Positions 34,379 through 43,340 of a DNA stretch of 64,000 bases are shown here, in pieces. The stretch covers positions 1 through 64,000 of the forward strand of contig UBTY01000051.1 of NCBI GenBank assembly GCA_900468535.1, in the 5' to 3' direction. The stretch comes from Hyphomicrobiales bacterium. GTDB taxonomy: Bacteria; Pseudomonadota; Alphaproteobacteria; Rhizobiales; Rhizobiaceae. A model generated the notes under the pieces. That model was not told the DNA's origin. It ran no database searches and saw only the letters and a program-made list of their open reading frames with translations. The translations under genes were made by a program, and so were the position numbers. How positions within the stretch are numbered: position 1 is the stretch's first letter; each line of letters starts with the position of its first letter.

Positions 34379-35251
34379 TCACAGGATCAGTCGCGCGGCG
34401 GCTGCACCGATGGCGCCGGGAAAGCTTAAGATCACGATAGCCATGAGAATTTGGGTCGATCCGACGTCATCCGTTCTGTGAAATGTCCACAGGCAATAGG
34501 TACTGATCAGACCGGCGATCACGTAGCCTGGAAGAGTGAAGCGGACGAAAGCGTGCCAACTGGGTGTGCCCTCGGCGAGGTCATGGCTGCCTTTGAATGA
34601 AAGAGCATAAACAAACCCGTGCATCACCATCAGCGAGGCCGCGATAACCAGCAGGGCATGCCACGGCGACATCTTGTAAGACAGGAGGATCATTTCCTCG
34701 GTCGGTGCGACATTCAAGCTTAGAAATAAAGCGCCGACGGCCATCAAGAACAGCTCGCCACTGTAGCTGGTTTCGCGTCGGTGAACCGGGTCATCATTGT
34801 CAGTGTCTCGATCACCGTCGCCGTTGTCAGCGGACTGGCCGCCAAGCTGGCTGCGACCCAGCATCGCGCCAATACTGGCGGGGACTGCCTGGATTGCGAT
34901 CATCCCAATAATTTCGTGAAATGATTGATCGGCCTTCACAACACCCATCGCCACAAGAATCAACCCACTCGCCAAAATCCCTAGAGCGTAAGCAATGTTT
35001 GCGTCACGAATTGCCTGCCGCCATGTGGAGGTTTCCTCGAAGCCAACTTTGTCAGAAAGAATGACCAGCAGCGGTAGATTGATGAGCAACAGAACGAGGA
35101 GGCGAGTTCGGTCCATGTAAAAACCGAGCTCCCACATCTCCATCGTCATCAACATGGGAAGCGCGAAAAGCAATGCGCCAGCGATCCCGCGTGCAATTCC
35201 GGCAAAGAACCTGTTGTGGTCAAAATCACTTCGCGCACTCAGAAATCGCAA
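34379..35251 (-). CDS. TIGR02587-family integral membrane protein
   Basis: 290 residues with six or seven membrane helices (for example GIAGALLFALPMLMTMEMW, LLVLLLINLPLLVILSD, AYALGILASGLILVAMGVV, ALLVIAASLMVMHGFVYAL, ILMAIVILSFPGAIGAAAA). A charged Asp/Asn-rich loop (NGDGDRDTDNDDPVHRRE) lies mid-protein. First gene of a two-gene unit with 34372-33962. The name follows the family only; the role is unknown. Confidence 0.88.
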   Translation of the reverse strand: MRFLSARSDFDHNRFFAGIARGIAGALLFALPMLMTMEMWELGFYMDRTRLLVLLLINLPLLVILSDKVGFEETSTWRQAIRDANIAYALGILASGLILVAMGVVKADQSFHEIIGMIAIQAVPASIGAMLGRSQLGGQSADNGDGDRDTDNDDPVHRRETSYSGELFLMAVGALFLSLNVAPTEEMILLSYKMSPWHALLVIAASLMVMHGFVYALSFKGSHDLAEGTPSWHAFVRFTLPGYVIAGLISTYCLWTFHRTDDVGSTQILMAIVILSFPGAIGAAAARLIL

Positions 35252-35411
35252 ACCCTGCTCCTTTTAGACGACAATTCCGCAGCAACCACGGAGCGGCGCG
35301 GCAGCGTTCGAAACACATGCTTCGAGTGCGGACGCTCGTGTCGGGTGAACGAGAGCCAATGCTGCCGACACCAATGCGGTCATGGACATTAAAGTTGACA
35401 TCGGACTCACG

Positions 35412-36224
35412 TCACCGGTGTAGGAGTGGCAGTTCAGATTTCACGTCTGTGAGGCTTGGTGTCGCCACGCTCCTGTACCGAGCTTCAACGAGATTGTAGG
35501 TCCCGAACGCAGCAAGCCCTAGCGCTACGATGAGATACAAAAGCCGGCCGAAAGGAAGCTGCCTGATAAACATCAGAGCATCACTCATGCTTCCGGCCTG
35601 GTCAGCGTTTACCTCGGCAGCAGCGTGGAAGAAAAACAACCCAATCACCACGAAAACAAGGCCGCGCGACACCAGCCCGTAAACGCAGATGAGGATGAGG
35701 GGGCGGCTATTCCCCAGCTCCAGGTAATTCTCAAACTTCCTTGTGACGCCTTTGGCAGCGGTTACGACACCGCCGACCAAAAATCCGCAGCCAATGGCAG
35801 CCGCGAGGTATCGGCCAAAGGGTTGCGACATAGCCCATGAGGCAAGGTACTTTTCTCCATCGCTCGCCCCTGCTCCAATTCCGAAAGCGTCCTCGAAGGC
35901 ATATATAGCCAGCCCGGCATATGTGGCAGCGCTTCCCAGCAGCGCGGCTCGTATCAGGTAGCCCTTCGCGCTTTTGTCATGGTTGTCAGTGTTTGCGATA
36001 GATTGCGCAAGTCGCCATGCCACAAAACACAGAAGTCCCACTCCTATCAAGCCGAGCCACACTCTTCCGAACGGCTGATCAAGCAGTGCATCAAGGGCCG
36101 ATTTGGTGTCGGCTTTACCGCCGCCGAAACTCGAAAATGCAGCGAGTCCGGCGACGAGAAGAAAGACTACTCCTCTTGCACTATAGCCCGACCGAGCCAG
36201 CCATTCGAATTTTGGTGCGTTCAT
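35412..36224 (-). CDS. DUF1206 integral membrane protein
   Basis: 270 residues with six membrane helices arranged as three repeated pairs, the DUF1206 layout. Repeat cores: GYSARGVVFLLVAGLAAF, GYLIRAALLGSAATYAGL and GLVSRGLVFVVIGLFFFH, each with a G-x-x-(S/A)RG-type start. Function unknown. A perfect EcfG promoter at 36249-36273 lies 25 bases upstream of the start, so it should belong to the general stress regulon. Confidence 0.9.
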   Translation of the reverse strand: MNAPKFEWLARSGYSARGVVFLLVAGLAAFSSFGGGKADTKSALDALLDQPFGRVWLGLIGVGLLCFVAWRLAQSIANTDNHDKSAKGYLIRAALLGSAATYAGLAIYAFEDAFGIGAGASDGEKYLASWAMSQPFGRYLAAAIGCGFLVGGVVTAAKGVTRKFENYLELGNSRPLILICVYGLVSRGLVFVVIGLFFFHAAAEVNADQAGSMSDALMFIRQLPFGRLLYLIVALGLAAFGTYNLVEARYRSVATPSLTDVKSELPLLHR

Positions 36225-36248
36225 CCTGCAATCCCCCCGCCTCGCTTA

Positions 36249-36273
36249 AACGAGCATTCCGGGAAACGGTTCC
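36249..36273 (-). promoter_or_regulatory. EcfG-type general-stress promoter
   Basis: Minus strand GGAAC (36273-36269), 16-base spacer, CGTT (36252-36249), 25 bases before the DUF1206 start. Confidence 0.7.
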
Positions 36274-36493
36274 CAGATTGCCGAAGACCCGCCTACAGCA
36301 ATCTCTCGACGAGATTAAGCAACTGACGAGCACCGCGTTTGCGATCGCCTGTTTGCGGCCTACCTGGAAGAAGGGCGTTGCGTCGGCCGCCGCGCCTTTG
36401 GCGGCGGCGTAAAACATCTTAAATCGTCTGGACGCAAGCGTGAGGTGTCATGAGGGGAGAATGGCGGGTCGCAAGGTGGTGAGGCCGAAATTG

Positions 36494-36757
36494 TCAATCC
36501 GGGCGATTTAGCCGCATTCTACTGTCCGCACACTTTCCTGGCTCGTCGCTTTCGTCATTGAGCGATGGAAGAAAGGATTCGACATCGCGCCGTTCACGAT
36601 CCGAGAGTGTCGCGATACGTTCAGCCCAAAACTGGGCGGCTTCCGGCGTGTCGCCGTCCCAGTCTCGCGACGAGCCGAGATTGTCGTCGATTACGGCGAT
36701 CCGTCGGCCGCCTAGACGTTGGTACTCTTCAGCGAGTTTCTTTGAAGTATTTTCCAT
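36494..36757 (-). CDS. small hypothetical protein
   Basis: 87 residues (MENTSKKLAEEYQRLGGRRI) with GGAGGACTG before the ATG. Hydrophilic; AAQFWAERIATLSDRERRDVESFLPSLND is a helical acidic segment. No family recognised. It lies between the DUF1206 gene and the YflT-like gene on the same strand, but separate promoters seem likely. Confidence 0.6.
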   Translation of the reverse strand: MENTSKKLAEEYQRLGGRRIAVIDDNLGSSRDWDGDTPEAAQFWAERIATLSDRERRDVESFLPSLNDESDEPGKCADSRMRLNRPD

Positions 36758-36927
36758 TGTGCAGTCCTCCAGCTGGATCCCGGGATAACCCCCTCTTGTC
36801 GAAAAGGTTCAATCACGCGGGCGAGTAGGGACAGGTGCGCGCCGCCCACCGCCGCCCTTAGTCGGTCGCACCAAGATGTAGCGCGCGTAGGGCCCCGGGG
36901 TGCGACTTTCCCATCTCGCCTCGCCAA

Positions 36928-37611
36928 TCACCGACGGCCGGGCAGGCTCTGACGCTGACGAAGATCATCGATCGACTGGCTCTGGCTCACCTCGGCTTCC
37001 ACTGGTCGGTCGCCTTCGGAAACATCGCGCTGATGACCAGTCGGCATGACGTCATCGAACACGTCGCGGGGCAGTTCCGCGGGCAGTTCGTAGGAACGAA
37101 CCCTCGGGGAAGTCGGCTCGGCAATCCTTGCATAATGTCCGACGCCTGTCGAAGCGACCGCCGCCGCGTCGGGGCGGAATACGTCATCCTTCGAGCCGAC
37201 CGCCTGCTGTTCCCGCGTCTCGGTCCACCCTTCCATCCGCCAAAGGTCAGCCCGCTCGTCCATGTCGATCGCCCCCTCGTCGTCCAAAATGTCGTGGGCC
37301 GTCTCGTACGTCGTATCATCGACCGAGGCTGAAACCAGGAAGGCGCCACGGCGAAGGCCTTCGGCATAGAAGTTACGGTCGTTGTCAGGGAACAAAAAGC
37401 CTTTGAGCTTCGCCCAGAAGCCGGCATGTTCGGGAGCTGGCGATCCCTCACTGTCGGCCTCGCAACCGGGCATCAAGCGGACGTCGGCCATGCCCGCATC
37501 CGTCAAGCGAGCGACAGCGTTTTCGGCGTCGCTGCGGCCGTCGAACAATGCAGTCAGCGTGCTTTTTGCGCGGCCGCCGGCCGGCGGCGCTCTCATTGTA
37601 TGGACTTCCAT
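36928..37611 (-). CDS. YflT-like general stress protein
   Basis: 227 residues; start at 37611 with GGAGGAG seven bases upstream. Residues 18-105 resemble the heat-induced stress protein YflT domain: LTALFDGRSDAENAVARLTDAGM, the acidic loop with WAKLKGFLFPDN, and FLVSASVDDTTYETAHDILDDEGAIDMDER. The C-terminal 110 residues are charged and probably disordered. A perfect EcfG promoter (37643-37667) lies 32 bases upstream. Confidence 0.75.
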   Translation of the reverse strand: MEVHTMRAPPAGGRAKSTLTALFDGRSDAENAVARLTDAGMADVRLMPGCEADSEGSPAPEHAGFWAKLKGFLFPDNDRNFYAEGLRRGAFLVSASVDDTTYETAHDILDDEGAIDMDERADLWRMEGWTETREQQAVGSKDDVFRPDAAAVASTGVGHYARIAEPTSPRVRSYELPAELPRDVFDDVMPTGHQRDVSEGDRPVEAEVSQSQSIDDLRQRQSLPGRR

Positions 37612-37642
37612 GGAGTTTCTCCTCCGAGTTCACATGGTCAGC

Positions 37643-37667
37643 GAACGAACGGAAATCATCAAAGTTC
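37643..37667 (-). promoter_or_regulatory. EcfG-type general-stress promoter
   Basis: Minus strand GGAAC (37667-37663), 16-base spacer, CGTT (37646-37643), 32 bases before the YflT-like start. A second AACG three bases on is too close to the GGAAC to be used. Confidence 0.7.
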
Positions 37668-37921
37668 CGCCTTGGATAGACGGCGGCGCATCAAGCGGTT
37701 GTCGATTTGATGCTCGGAAATGGTGTCTGACAGGTAGTGCCCTCTTTTGCCAATCCGCGCGCCGTATCGGGAAACTGGACAAACCGACCCGTTCGCTATC
37801 CCGTCACGGCCGGTTGAATGATACCGTAAGCGCCAGGAGGAACCTCCGTAGCAGCTGAAAGTCCCGAGATCGTGACCTCCTTGCCGGACCGGAAACCGCC
37901 TCCATGTTCCTTGAAGCGCGA

Positions 37922-38434
37922 ATGATGGAGGACGCAGTGGTGGAATGGCTTGGCAGTTTCGGTGTTCATAATGATATACTTCAAGATCTCGCGGTGCTGC
38001 TTATCGCATACGTCCTGGCGCTTCCGATCGCCTGGGACCGTGAACGGAACGAACGGAGCGCCGGCCTTCGGACCTTTCCGCTCGTCGCTATCGCTGCGTG
38101 CGGCTTCATTCAGGCGGCGGAGACGATTACGCGCGAAAACGCCGAGGCAACGGCGCGCATCGTCGAGGGTCTGATCAACGGTGTCGGATTCATAGGGGGC
38201 GGTGCAATCCTGGTCGGTAAGGCAAGCATTCGCGGCACGGCGACGGCCGCCAGCCTGTGGGCGACAGGTGCAATCGGCACGGCCGTCGGTCTCGGCGCTT
38301 ACGAGACCGCGATCGTGCTTTCGATCGCCACTTTCGCAACGTTGCGGATCATGACAAGCTTCAAGGTCGAAGGCAATGAAAGCTCGGCGGTTCTCACTGT
38401 TTCCGACGCGAGCAACGAGCAAAACAAGCGGTGA
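37922..38434 (+). CDS. MgtC/SapB-family membrane protein
   Basis: 170 residues from ATG 37922; GTG 37937 (after GGAG) or ATG 37925 are alternatives. The MgtC pattern is clear: LPIAWDRERNERSAGLRTFPLVAIAACGF, VGFIGGGAILVG and RGTATAASLWATGAIGTAVGLGAYETAI, with four membrane helices. MgtC proteins act in growth at low magnesium and in virulence, partly by inhibiting ATP synthase in Salmonella; the short SapB forms lack the C-terminal ACT-like domain, as here. Confidence 0.9.
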   Translation: MMEDAVVEWLGSFGVHNDILQDLAVLLIAYVLALPIAWDRERNERSAGLRTFPLVAIAACGFIQAAETITRENAEATARIVEGLINGVGFIGGGAILVGKASIRGTATAASLWATGAIGTAVGLGAYETAIVLSIATFATLRIMTSFKVEGNESSAVLTVSDASNEQNKR

Positions 38435-38515
38435 ACTGTCGTGGCCTTTGCTGCGAAGAAACCGAGTGAGAAAAGTGGTCGGCAGCAACTTCCGCCGCGG
38501 TGAGCGTTAAACTGG

Positions 38516-38540
38516 GGAACAGGGCGCGATTCCCGGCGTT
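38516..38540 (+). promoter_or_regulatory. EcfG-type general-stress promoter
   Basis: GGAAC (38516-38520), 16-base spacer, CGTT (38537-38540), 25 bases before the DUF3008 start. Confidence 0.7.
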
Positions 38541-38565
38541 GTATGATCGTAAGGAGGATCCGGTC

Positions 38566-38751
38566 ATGCCAGCAAAATCGAAAGCCCAGCAGAAAGCCGC
38601 CGGCGCTGCCCTGTCGGCAAAGCGTGGAGACACGCCCAAGAGCAAGTTGAAAGGCGCTTCGAGGGAGATGGTCGATTCCATGTCCGAGAAGCAACTCGAA
38701 GACTTCGCGTCAACCAAGCGCAAGGGCAAGCCACAACACGTGTCACACTGA
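38566..38751 (+). CDS. DUF3008-family small basic protein
   Basis: 61 residues with an excellent ribosome site (AAGGAGGATC) before ATG 38566. Sequence MPAKSKAQQKAAGAALSAKR, then SREMVDSMSEKQLEDFASTKRKGKP, the DUF3008 signature: a basic N-terminus and a helical acidic end. Function unknown; the family is linked with stress. Directly behind a perfect EcfG promoter (38516-38540). Confidence 0.88.
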   Translation: MPAKSKAQQKAAGAALSAKRGDTPKSKLKGASREMVDSMSEKQLEDFASTKRKGKPQHVSH

Positions 38752-39289
38752 GCGCTGTCCGTGGACAATGCCGGGAACCTCTTGTAGGTCGAAATCACAT
38801 TGCCCTTGAAGTCGGGAGCAAAACGGCCCTGAAATTCTAGAGCGCCGTCTTTGCGTTTGAACTGCGCGACAAGCACAGGTGGGAGGAGGCGTGCTGGAAG
38901 TGGCCTTCCTCGACAGGGGAGATCAACTCCGCGCTCTCAAGCGACAACAGCAAGTGCCCCACCGAAACAGGCACTGCAGGCTGGCAGCTGCTGACCGCAG
39001 TCGGCTCGCCAACGTCCCGCCCCTCGCCCTCATTCATTCTCGGGCCAAGGCTGACAAGCTGATCGCTGCGGGTGTCGCGAACAGCGGCCATGATGAATAC
39101 CAGTAGGCTCAGATCGATCTTTCGCATAGCTCGACGCGCGTTTCTTCTGAACCTTCCCGCGGATACTGCAGGTGCCAGCGACAGCAAGAAAGCTCGACCA
39201 GTAGCGCCGACGGGGTCCACGTCTCTGGTCTCGAGAAGTGTTGGTCGCGTCCGCCTACGCAACCGGGCAACAGGATTGGCAAACTTTCC
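38752..39289. other. 538 bp without a supported gene
   Basis: A long minus-strand frame (38837-39676) covers it but overlaps the kinase fragment and lacks family features. Possibly the missing N-terminal part of that kinase once lay here. No clear promoter seen. Confidence 0.35.
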
Positions 39290-39922
39290 GTGTTGTACGA
39301 TTTCGAGCCTATCGAATGGATCGGGATCCCGTCTGCGGTCAATCGCGGCGCCTACTACTTCACCATTTTTGAGGCGCTTGTCGCCCAGGCAAGGAATGGC
39401 GGAAGACTTGCTCATGCCAATGGTATCGCCGATCGACCTCGGAAAACAGGCTGCCAAGCGATTGTTGTCGCCGACTGCCGCGGCGATATGACGATACTCG
39501 AACAAGCTTTGAGCGGGGCTCACGACGTCCTCGTCAGAGGTGATACGGACACTGGCGCTCTGAGGGATGTAATAGAGAGCGTAGCTGCGGGCCTCAGTGC
39601 GGCTGATCGTGTCGATGCGCCGGAGCCGTCCATTTCGCTTGGCCCACGCGCAGCGCTGTCGGTGTTGTTGATACACGAGTTATCGACCAATGCTATTGAG
39701 CACGGAGCGTTTTCCAAGGCGGGTGGTCGCGCAAGAGTCCTCTGGTCGGTTAAGAGCAGCGAGATGGGGCGTCTCCTTCGCCTGAGCTGGCGCCAGGAAG
39801 GAGGGCCTCCGGCCAAAAAACCTGAGATCACCGGTTTTGGTTCGAAGCTGATAAAGATGGGCTTGGTCGGAACTGGAAACGTCGCCCTCAATTACGACGA
39901 CAACGGGTTTCAGCCGGCATGA
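39290..39922 (+). pseudogene. HWE-type histidine kinase fragment
   Basis: The plus frame carries recognisable HWE kinase core: LAHANGIADRPRKTG (after the H-box), DMTILEQALSGAHDVLVRGD, then the ATP-binding N-box LLIHELSTNAIEHGAFSKAG and G-box TGFGSKLIKMGL. The expected His of the H-box is replaced (LVAQARNGG), and no PAS or other sensor part is visible. The 5' end at 39290 is only the first start in frame. Likely a decayed relative of the kinase at 25054, though from a different subgroup. Confidence 0.65.
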
Positions 39923-40126
39923 CCGCGTCGCTTGACCACCTGCAACGGGCAGAATGATCGATGCTTAGGAGAAACGCTGTAATGTGGTTCCAGTGTTGAC
40001 CAAGCTCATCGCTTCAAAAATGGAACAGCAAAGCGGGGTCGTGGGTTACTCCAACACCGGCGCAACTGGATGCTGTTGGCCGCCGACGTAATTGCTGAAT
40101 TGCTCACGAGTGCTAGCGAGGACATG

Positions 40127-40309
40127 ATGAGTACCAACGATAGCAATGTCACCCCGGAGCAGCGCCGTCGCAACGACGTCCACCCTCTTCCCGAAAAACC
40201 TGAAAACGCTGACAAAGAGTCCTTGGCGCCGACAACGGTTCAGCCGGCGGGTAGCAGGGATGAAAGCGATCGCCCCTTGGTCAACCCAGTCACGGGCGTT
40301 GCACTCTGA
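40127..40309 (+). CDS. small hypothetical hydrophilic protein
   Basis: 60 residues from ATG 40127 (MSTNDSNVTPEQRRRNDVHP), ribosome site GCGAGGA; ATG 40124 gives one more Met. Pro, Asp, Glu and Lys rich and probably disordered (PLPEKPENADKESLAPTTVQ). No family recognised. A loose EcfG-like promoter (GGAAC 40022-40026, 17 bases, GGTT) is upstream. Its stop is 10 bases before the next gene. Confidence 0.5.
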   Translation: MSTNDSNVTPEQRRRNDVHPLPEKPENADKESLAPTTVQPAGSRDESDRPLVNPVTGVAL

Positions 40310-40319
40310 GGGTAATGGT

Positions 40320-40523
40320 ATGATCGAAGGAGATGAGCTTCGCCAGCAGGTCGAATTGCTGGCAGCCGCAGCGGAAGCCGAACCCGACACGGTATCGGAC
40401 CTCAAGTCGCTCGCGGTTCAACTCTGGGTGAACTTCGACGAGTTTAGCATCGAAGAGCTCGAGGACATGTTGCGCGACGCCTGGCGCACCCGCGGGCTTC
40501 CCTTCAACGATAATGCTGCCTAA
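40320..40523 (+). CDS. small hypothetical acidic protein
   Basis: 67 residues (MIEGDELRQQVELLAAAAEA) with GAGGG before the ATG at 40320. Acidic amphipathic helices: TVSDLKSLAVQLWVNFDEFSIEELEDMLRDAWRTRG. Typical of a soluble helical protein; no family assigned. Probably in one unit with the gene at 40127. Confidence 0.55.
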   Translation: MIEGDELRQQVELLAAAAEAEPDTVSDLKSLAVQLWVNFDEFSIEELEDMLRDAWRTRGLPFNDNAA

Positions 40524-40732
40524 TCTTTTTTAACTAGCCGCATCAAGAACGCTCGTTGGTTCAGGTGACGGTAGCCGGTCGCTCAGGCGGACATGGCAGT
40601 GTCGCTGCGGCGTCTTAGTTGCGATCGGAATGGTCTGCCAGACCCGAGGAGGCAGCGACCGGCCTACAGGCGTCACTTCGCCCGCGGGGTCCCTAAGAGG
40701 CATCGCCCAAGAGCCTAGTCTCGGCTAAGATG

Positions 40733-41710
40733 CTACTTCATAAAATCGACCTCGACGCCGGGTTTGACCATGCTGGCAAGTTCTTCGGCATCCCAGTTCG
40801 TCAACCTGACGCAACCGTGCGATCCCGCCTTGTCGATCTTGCTCGGTTCTGGCGTTCCGTGAATCCCATAGGTGGGCTCTGAAAGATCGATCCAGACGCT
40901 TCCGACGGGGTTGTTTGGCCCGCTCGGGAGTGTGAGCTTCTTTTTGTTCTTCCCTTGCTGGAAGTTGACTTCGGGATTGTATTCATACTTCGGGTTACGG
41001 GCGACACCATTGACCTTGTGACGCCCTTCCGGTGAGGGGTTTTCTTCGCTGCCGATGGTCGCCGGGTATGCCGCGATGATCGATCCGTTCTCGGCAAACG
41101 CAAGCACCTCGCCAGTGTCGCGGTGTGCCTCAATTCGCTTTACCGTGCCAGTTCGCGGGGCACTAACAACAGTGACGGCAATCGTATCCCCTGCCGCAAA
41201 CTTCGATCCAGGATTTAGCGCCCGCAGTAGGTCGATATCCATGTGGAAGCGCTCTGCAAGCTTTTCCTCGACGCTGGTGTAGCCGAGATGCGGCATCTTG
41301 GCTTGCAGGGCATAGTCCTCAGGGATGCTTTCCACCAGATCGGCGAGATCGTCTGGCTCGATATTGTATGGACCTATGGCCTCCTGGCCGTCGTTCAAGC
41401 GCGGTACCAACTCGGGATCGAGCTTGCCGTCTATCGGCAGGCCCTGCATGGCTTCGAAGCCCGCGATTGCTTTTTCCAGGTTGGCGCCGTAAAGGCCGTC
41501 GATAACGCCAGGCGACGCGCCTGCTCTATCTAGAGAGACCTGGAGGCGAATGATCGCAGCGTCAGGCATGGGGTTTCCTTTTGCCGGGCGATCGATCTGC
41601 AGGGCACCAGGATCCGCGCGGTTGATAATCTCCGGGGTCAGTTCCTGCGCCATGGCGCTGCCGAACATATGGAGGAGGGCTAAGGAGCTGAGTGTGAGGA
41701 TCTTTTTCAT
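40733..41710 (-). CDS. L,D-transpeptidase with peptidoglycan-binding domain
   Basis: 325 residues. Signal peptide of 21 residues (MKKILTLSSLALLHMFGSAM). A PG-binding-1 type repeat (about 55-110; LDRAGASPGVIDGLYGANLEKAIAGFEAMQGLPIDG) is followed by a linker and a YkuD catalytic domain (about 195-325). The active site is the canonical IHGTPEP...SHGCVRLTN. It would cross-link or anchor peptidoglycan in the periplasm. Compare the SSGC form at 1204-1842. Confidence 0.93.
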   Translation of the reverse strand: MKKILTLSSLALLHMFGSAMAQELTPEIINRADPGALQIDRPAKGNPMPDAAIIRLQVSLDRAGASPGVIDGLYGANLEKAIAGFEAMQGLPIDGKLDPELVPRLNDGQEAIGPYNIEPDDLADLVESIPEDYALQAKMPHLGYTSVEEKLAERFHMDIDLLRALNPGSKFAAGDTIAVTVVSAPRTGTVKRIEAHRDTGEVLAFAENGSIIAAYPATIGSEENPSPEGRHKVNGVARNPKYEYNPEVNFQQGKNKKKLTLPSGPNNPVGSVWIDLSEPTYGIHGTPEPSKIDKAGSHGCVRLTNWDAEELASMVKPGVEVDFMK

Positions 41711-41954
41711 GCCAGTGGAAAGCTCGATCTGGGCATTTGGTTCCCGATAGGGTGAGGCAGTGCCCGCAGGTCCAAGCTGGTCTCCCCATCACTCCAGTTT
41801 TGAGGCCGAGTACAGAAGCCGCAGTGTCGATTCCCCCGAAGAGAACCTCATGCCACCGGGCTCCAAGACCAACTGATCCCGGTTGCCATTGTGCGTTCGC
41901 CACGGACACTGTGGCGCCGATGAAGCCGTTCGTTTCTCCTTAGCGGAGTGGAAA

Positions 41955-42449
41955 CTAGCTCGCTCCAGTTCCCATATCCACCTTTTCATTGTCGCCCATG
42001 TCGGGCTTTGCACTGCTGAGTGCAGCTGCCGCCATTTTTATATAGCTCACGATCGTGCCCGGGCTGTCCCAATATTCGGCAAACGAGGGCGTGACTTTCA
42101 ATACGCGAATTGCAGGGTCTTCCGGACTATCCCACCATGCCTTTGCGGGAGTGGACCACAGCTCCCTGATGCGTTCGCGGTCGTTGATCACTTGCGCCGA
42201 ACCCGATATGGAGACGTACTTCTGGCCCTTGCTGTCGGCGAACGCCAGGCACACTTCCGGCTTCTGCATAATCTCTTCGTCCTTGTATCCGTCGACATCA
42301 GTGAGAAAATAGAAGGCGTTTTCTAACCGCTCGGCATGGGCCGACATCGGGCGCGCACGCAGGTCGCCGGATGCTTGGGTTGTTAGCATGCAGAAGCCGA
42401 TCTTCTCGGCGAGGTTCCACACGGTGTCGAGGTTAGTGGTATCTGTCAC
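41955..42449 (-). CDS. pyridoxamine-phosphate-oxidase-like general stress protein
   Basis: 164 residues from a GTG at 42449 (TTCGTCTCCAGG side gives GGAGA upstream). FMN-binding split-barrel pattern: MLTTQASGDLRARPMSAHAE, FYFLTDVDGYKDEEIMQKPEVCLAFADSKGQKYVSISGSAQV and LWSTPAKAWWDSPEDPAIRVLKVTPSFAEYW. This is the short general-stress-protein-26 subgroup; biochemical role uncertain. A perfect EcfG promoter is 25 bases upstream (42474-42498). Confidence 0.9.
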   Translation of the reverse strand: MTDTTNLDTVWNLAEKIGFCMLTTQASGDLRARPMSAHAERLENAFYFLTDVDGYKDEEIMQKPEVCLAFADSKGQKYVSISGSAQVINDRERIRELWSTPAKAWWDSPEDPAIRVLKVTPSFAEYWDSPGTIVSYIKMAAAALSSAKPDMGDNEKVDMGTGAS

Positions 42450-42473
42450 GTTCGTCTCCAGGATTTCCGAACC

Positions 42474-42498
42474 AACGGCCGACGAAGGCCGAGGTTCC
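42474..42498 (-). promoter_or_regulatory. EcfG-type general-stress promoter
   Basis: Minus strand GGAAC (42498-42494), 16-base spacer, CGTT (42477-42474), 25 bases before the GTG of the stress protein. Confidence 0.7.
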
Positions 42499-42866
42499 CA
42501 GACATCGGGAGCAATTGTGCAGTCGGTGGCGTTCGCAGCGTTTTCGTGCGAAGGATTTGTGCGCCCGCAGCATCCGGCCGCGCGCAACCGTCGGGCTAGA
42601 GGCCCTCAGGGCCAGTCTTAATTGCCCTGGTTGTTCCAGCGGTTGTCGCCAAGCGCTCCGGTGCCTGAGACATCCGTCCCCTGAGGCCGCGGTTCCTCCG
42701 TTCACTGGGCACTCGATGGCTGCGGGCTCAGAAAAGTCCTGTCCAACCTGTAGGGAGGGTGGCTTTTTCGCATGGCGGTAGCAACTGTGTGGCGAGGCGA
42801 AGAGGAAGCGGAACGCACCTCCAGACAACGGCGTTTAGAGACGCTCCATTCATGGAGATCGCTGTC

Positions 42867-43240
42867 ATGTCAATATACAATTGGAGATGTCTATGCGGCC
42901 GGGCCCGTATCGCGGTTGGCGACCCAATGAGAGTGGGTATCTGCCATTATACCGACTGCCGAAAGGAGAGCGGCCCGCCTTTCACTTATTTGGCATTTTT
43001 GGCCCCCCCGAACAATTAGAGCCTCGCGCAGAGATCACGGAGTTCTTGGGGCGATCCTTCTGCTCTCGGTGCGAAGCACATCTCTTTTCAGCGAACAATG
43101 AGGAAGCCGAGATGAAACTGGGTAGCCTTCATGATGCTCCAACCGGCCGCGTGCCCACATACGAGCTATGGGTCAAGCGACGGGAAACCTGGCTTCCACC
43201 GATTTTCGGTGTTGAGCAGTTTGAAGAGGACCACACCTGA
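42867..43240 (+). pseudogene. GFA-family protein with frameshift at a poly-C run
   Basis: Starts at 42867 behind GGAGA. The first frame gives MSIYNWRCLCGRARIAVGDP and GICHYTDCRKESGPPFTYLA. At a run of seven C (about 43002-43008) it shifts to PPEQLEPRAEITEFLGRSFC, ending KLGSLHDAPTGRVPTYELWVK and VEQFEEDHT. The Cys ligands (CLCG, CHYTDC, CSRC) match the GFA/CENP-V family. One base gained or lost in the C run restores a product of about 124 residues. The location in a homopolymer makes a sequencing error, or a slippage-prone contingency site, possible. Confidence 0.75.
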
Positions 43241-43340
43241 CATCGTCTCGAATTCGGCGGGTGAATGGAAGCATCGCTCCGTCGCCGATAGTGTTCAACG
43301 CGACCGTGAGTAACGGCCTTCAATGTAGGGAGCAGAAAAA

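Noticed and set aside
38837..39676. 279-codon minus-strand frame opposite the kinase fragment
   Set aside because: The opposite plus strand shows conserved N-box and G-box, so the minus frame is a GC-rich shadow there; the left third (MRKIDLSLLVFIMAAV) was considered but has no family or ribosome site.
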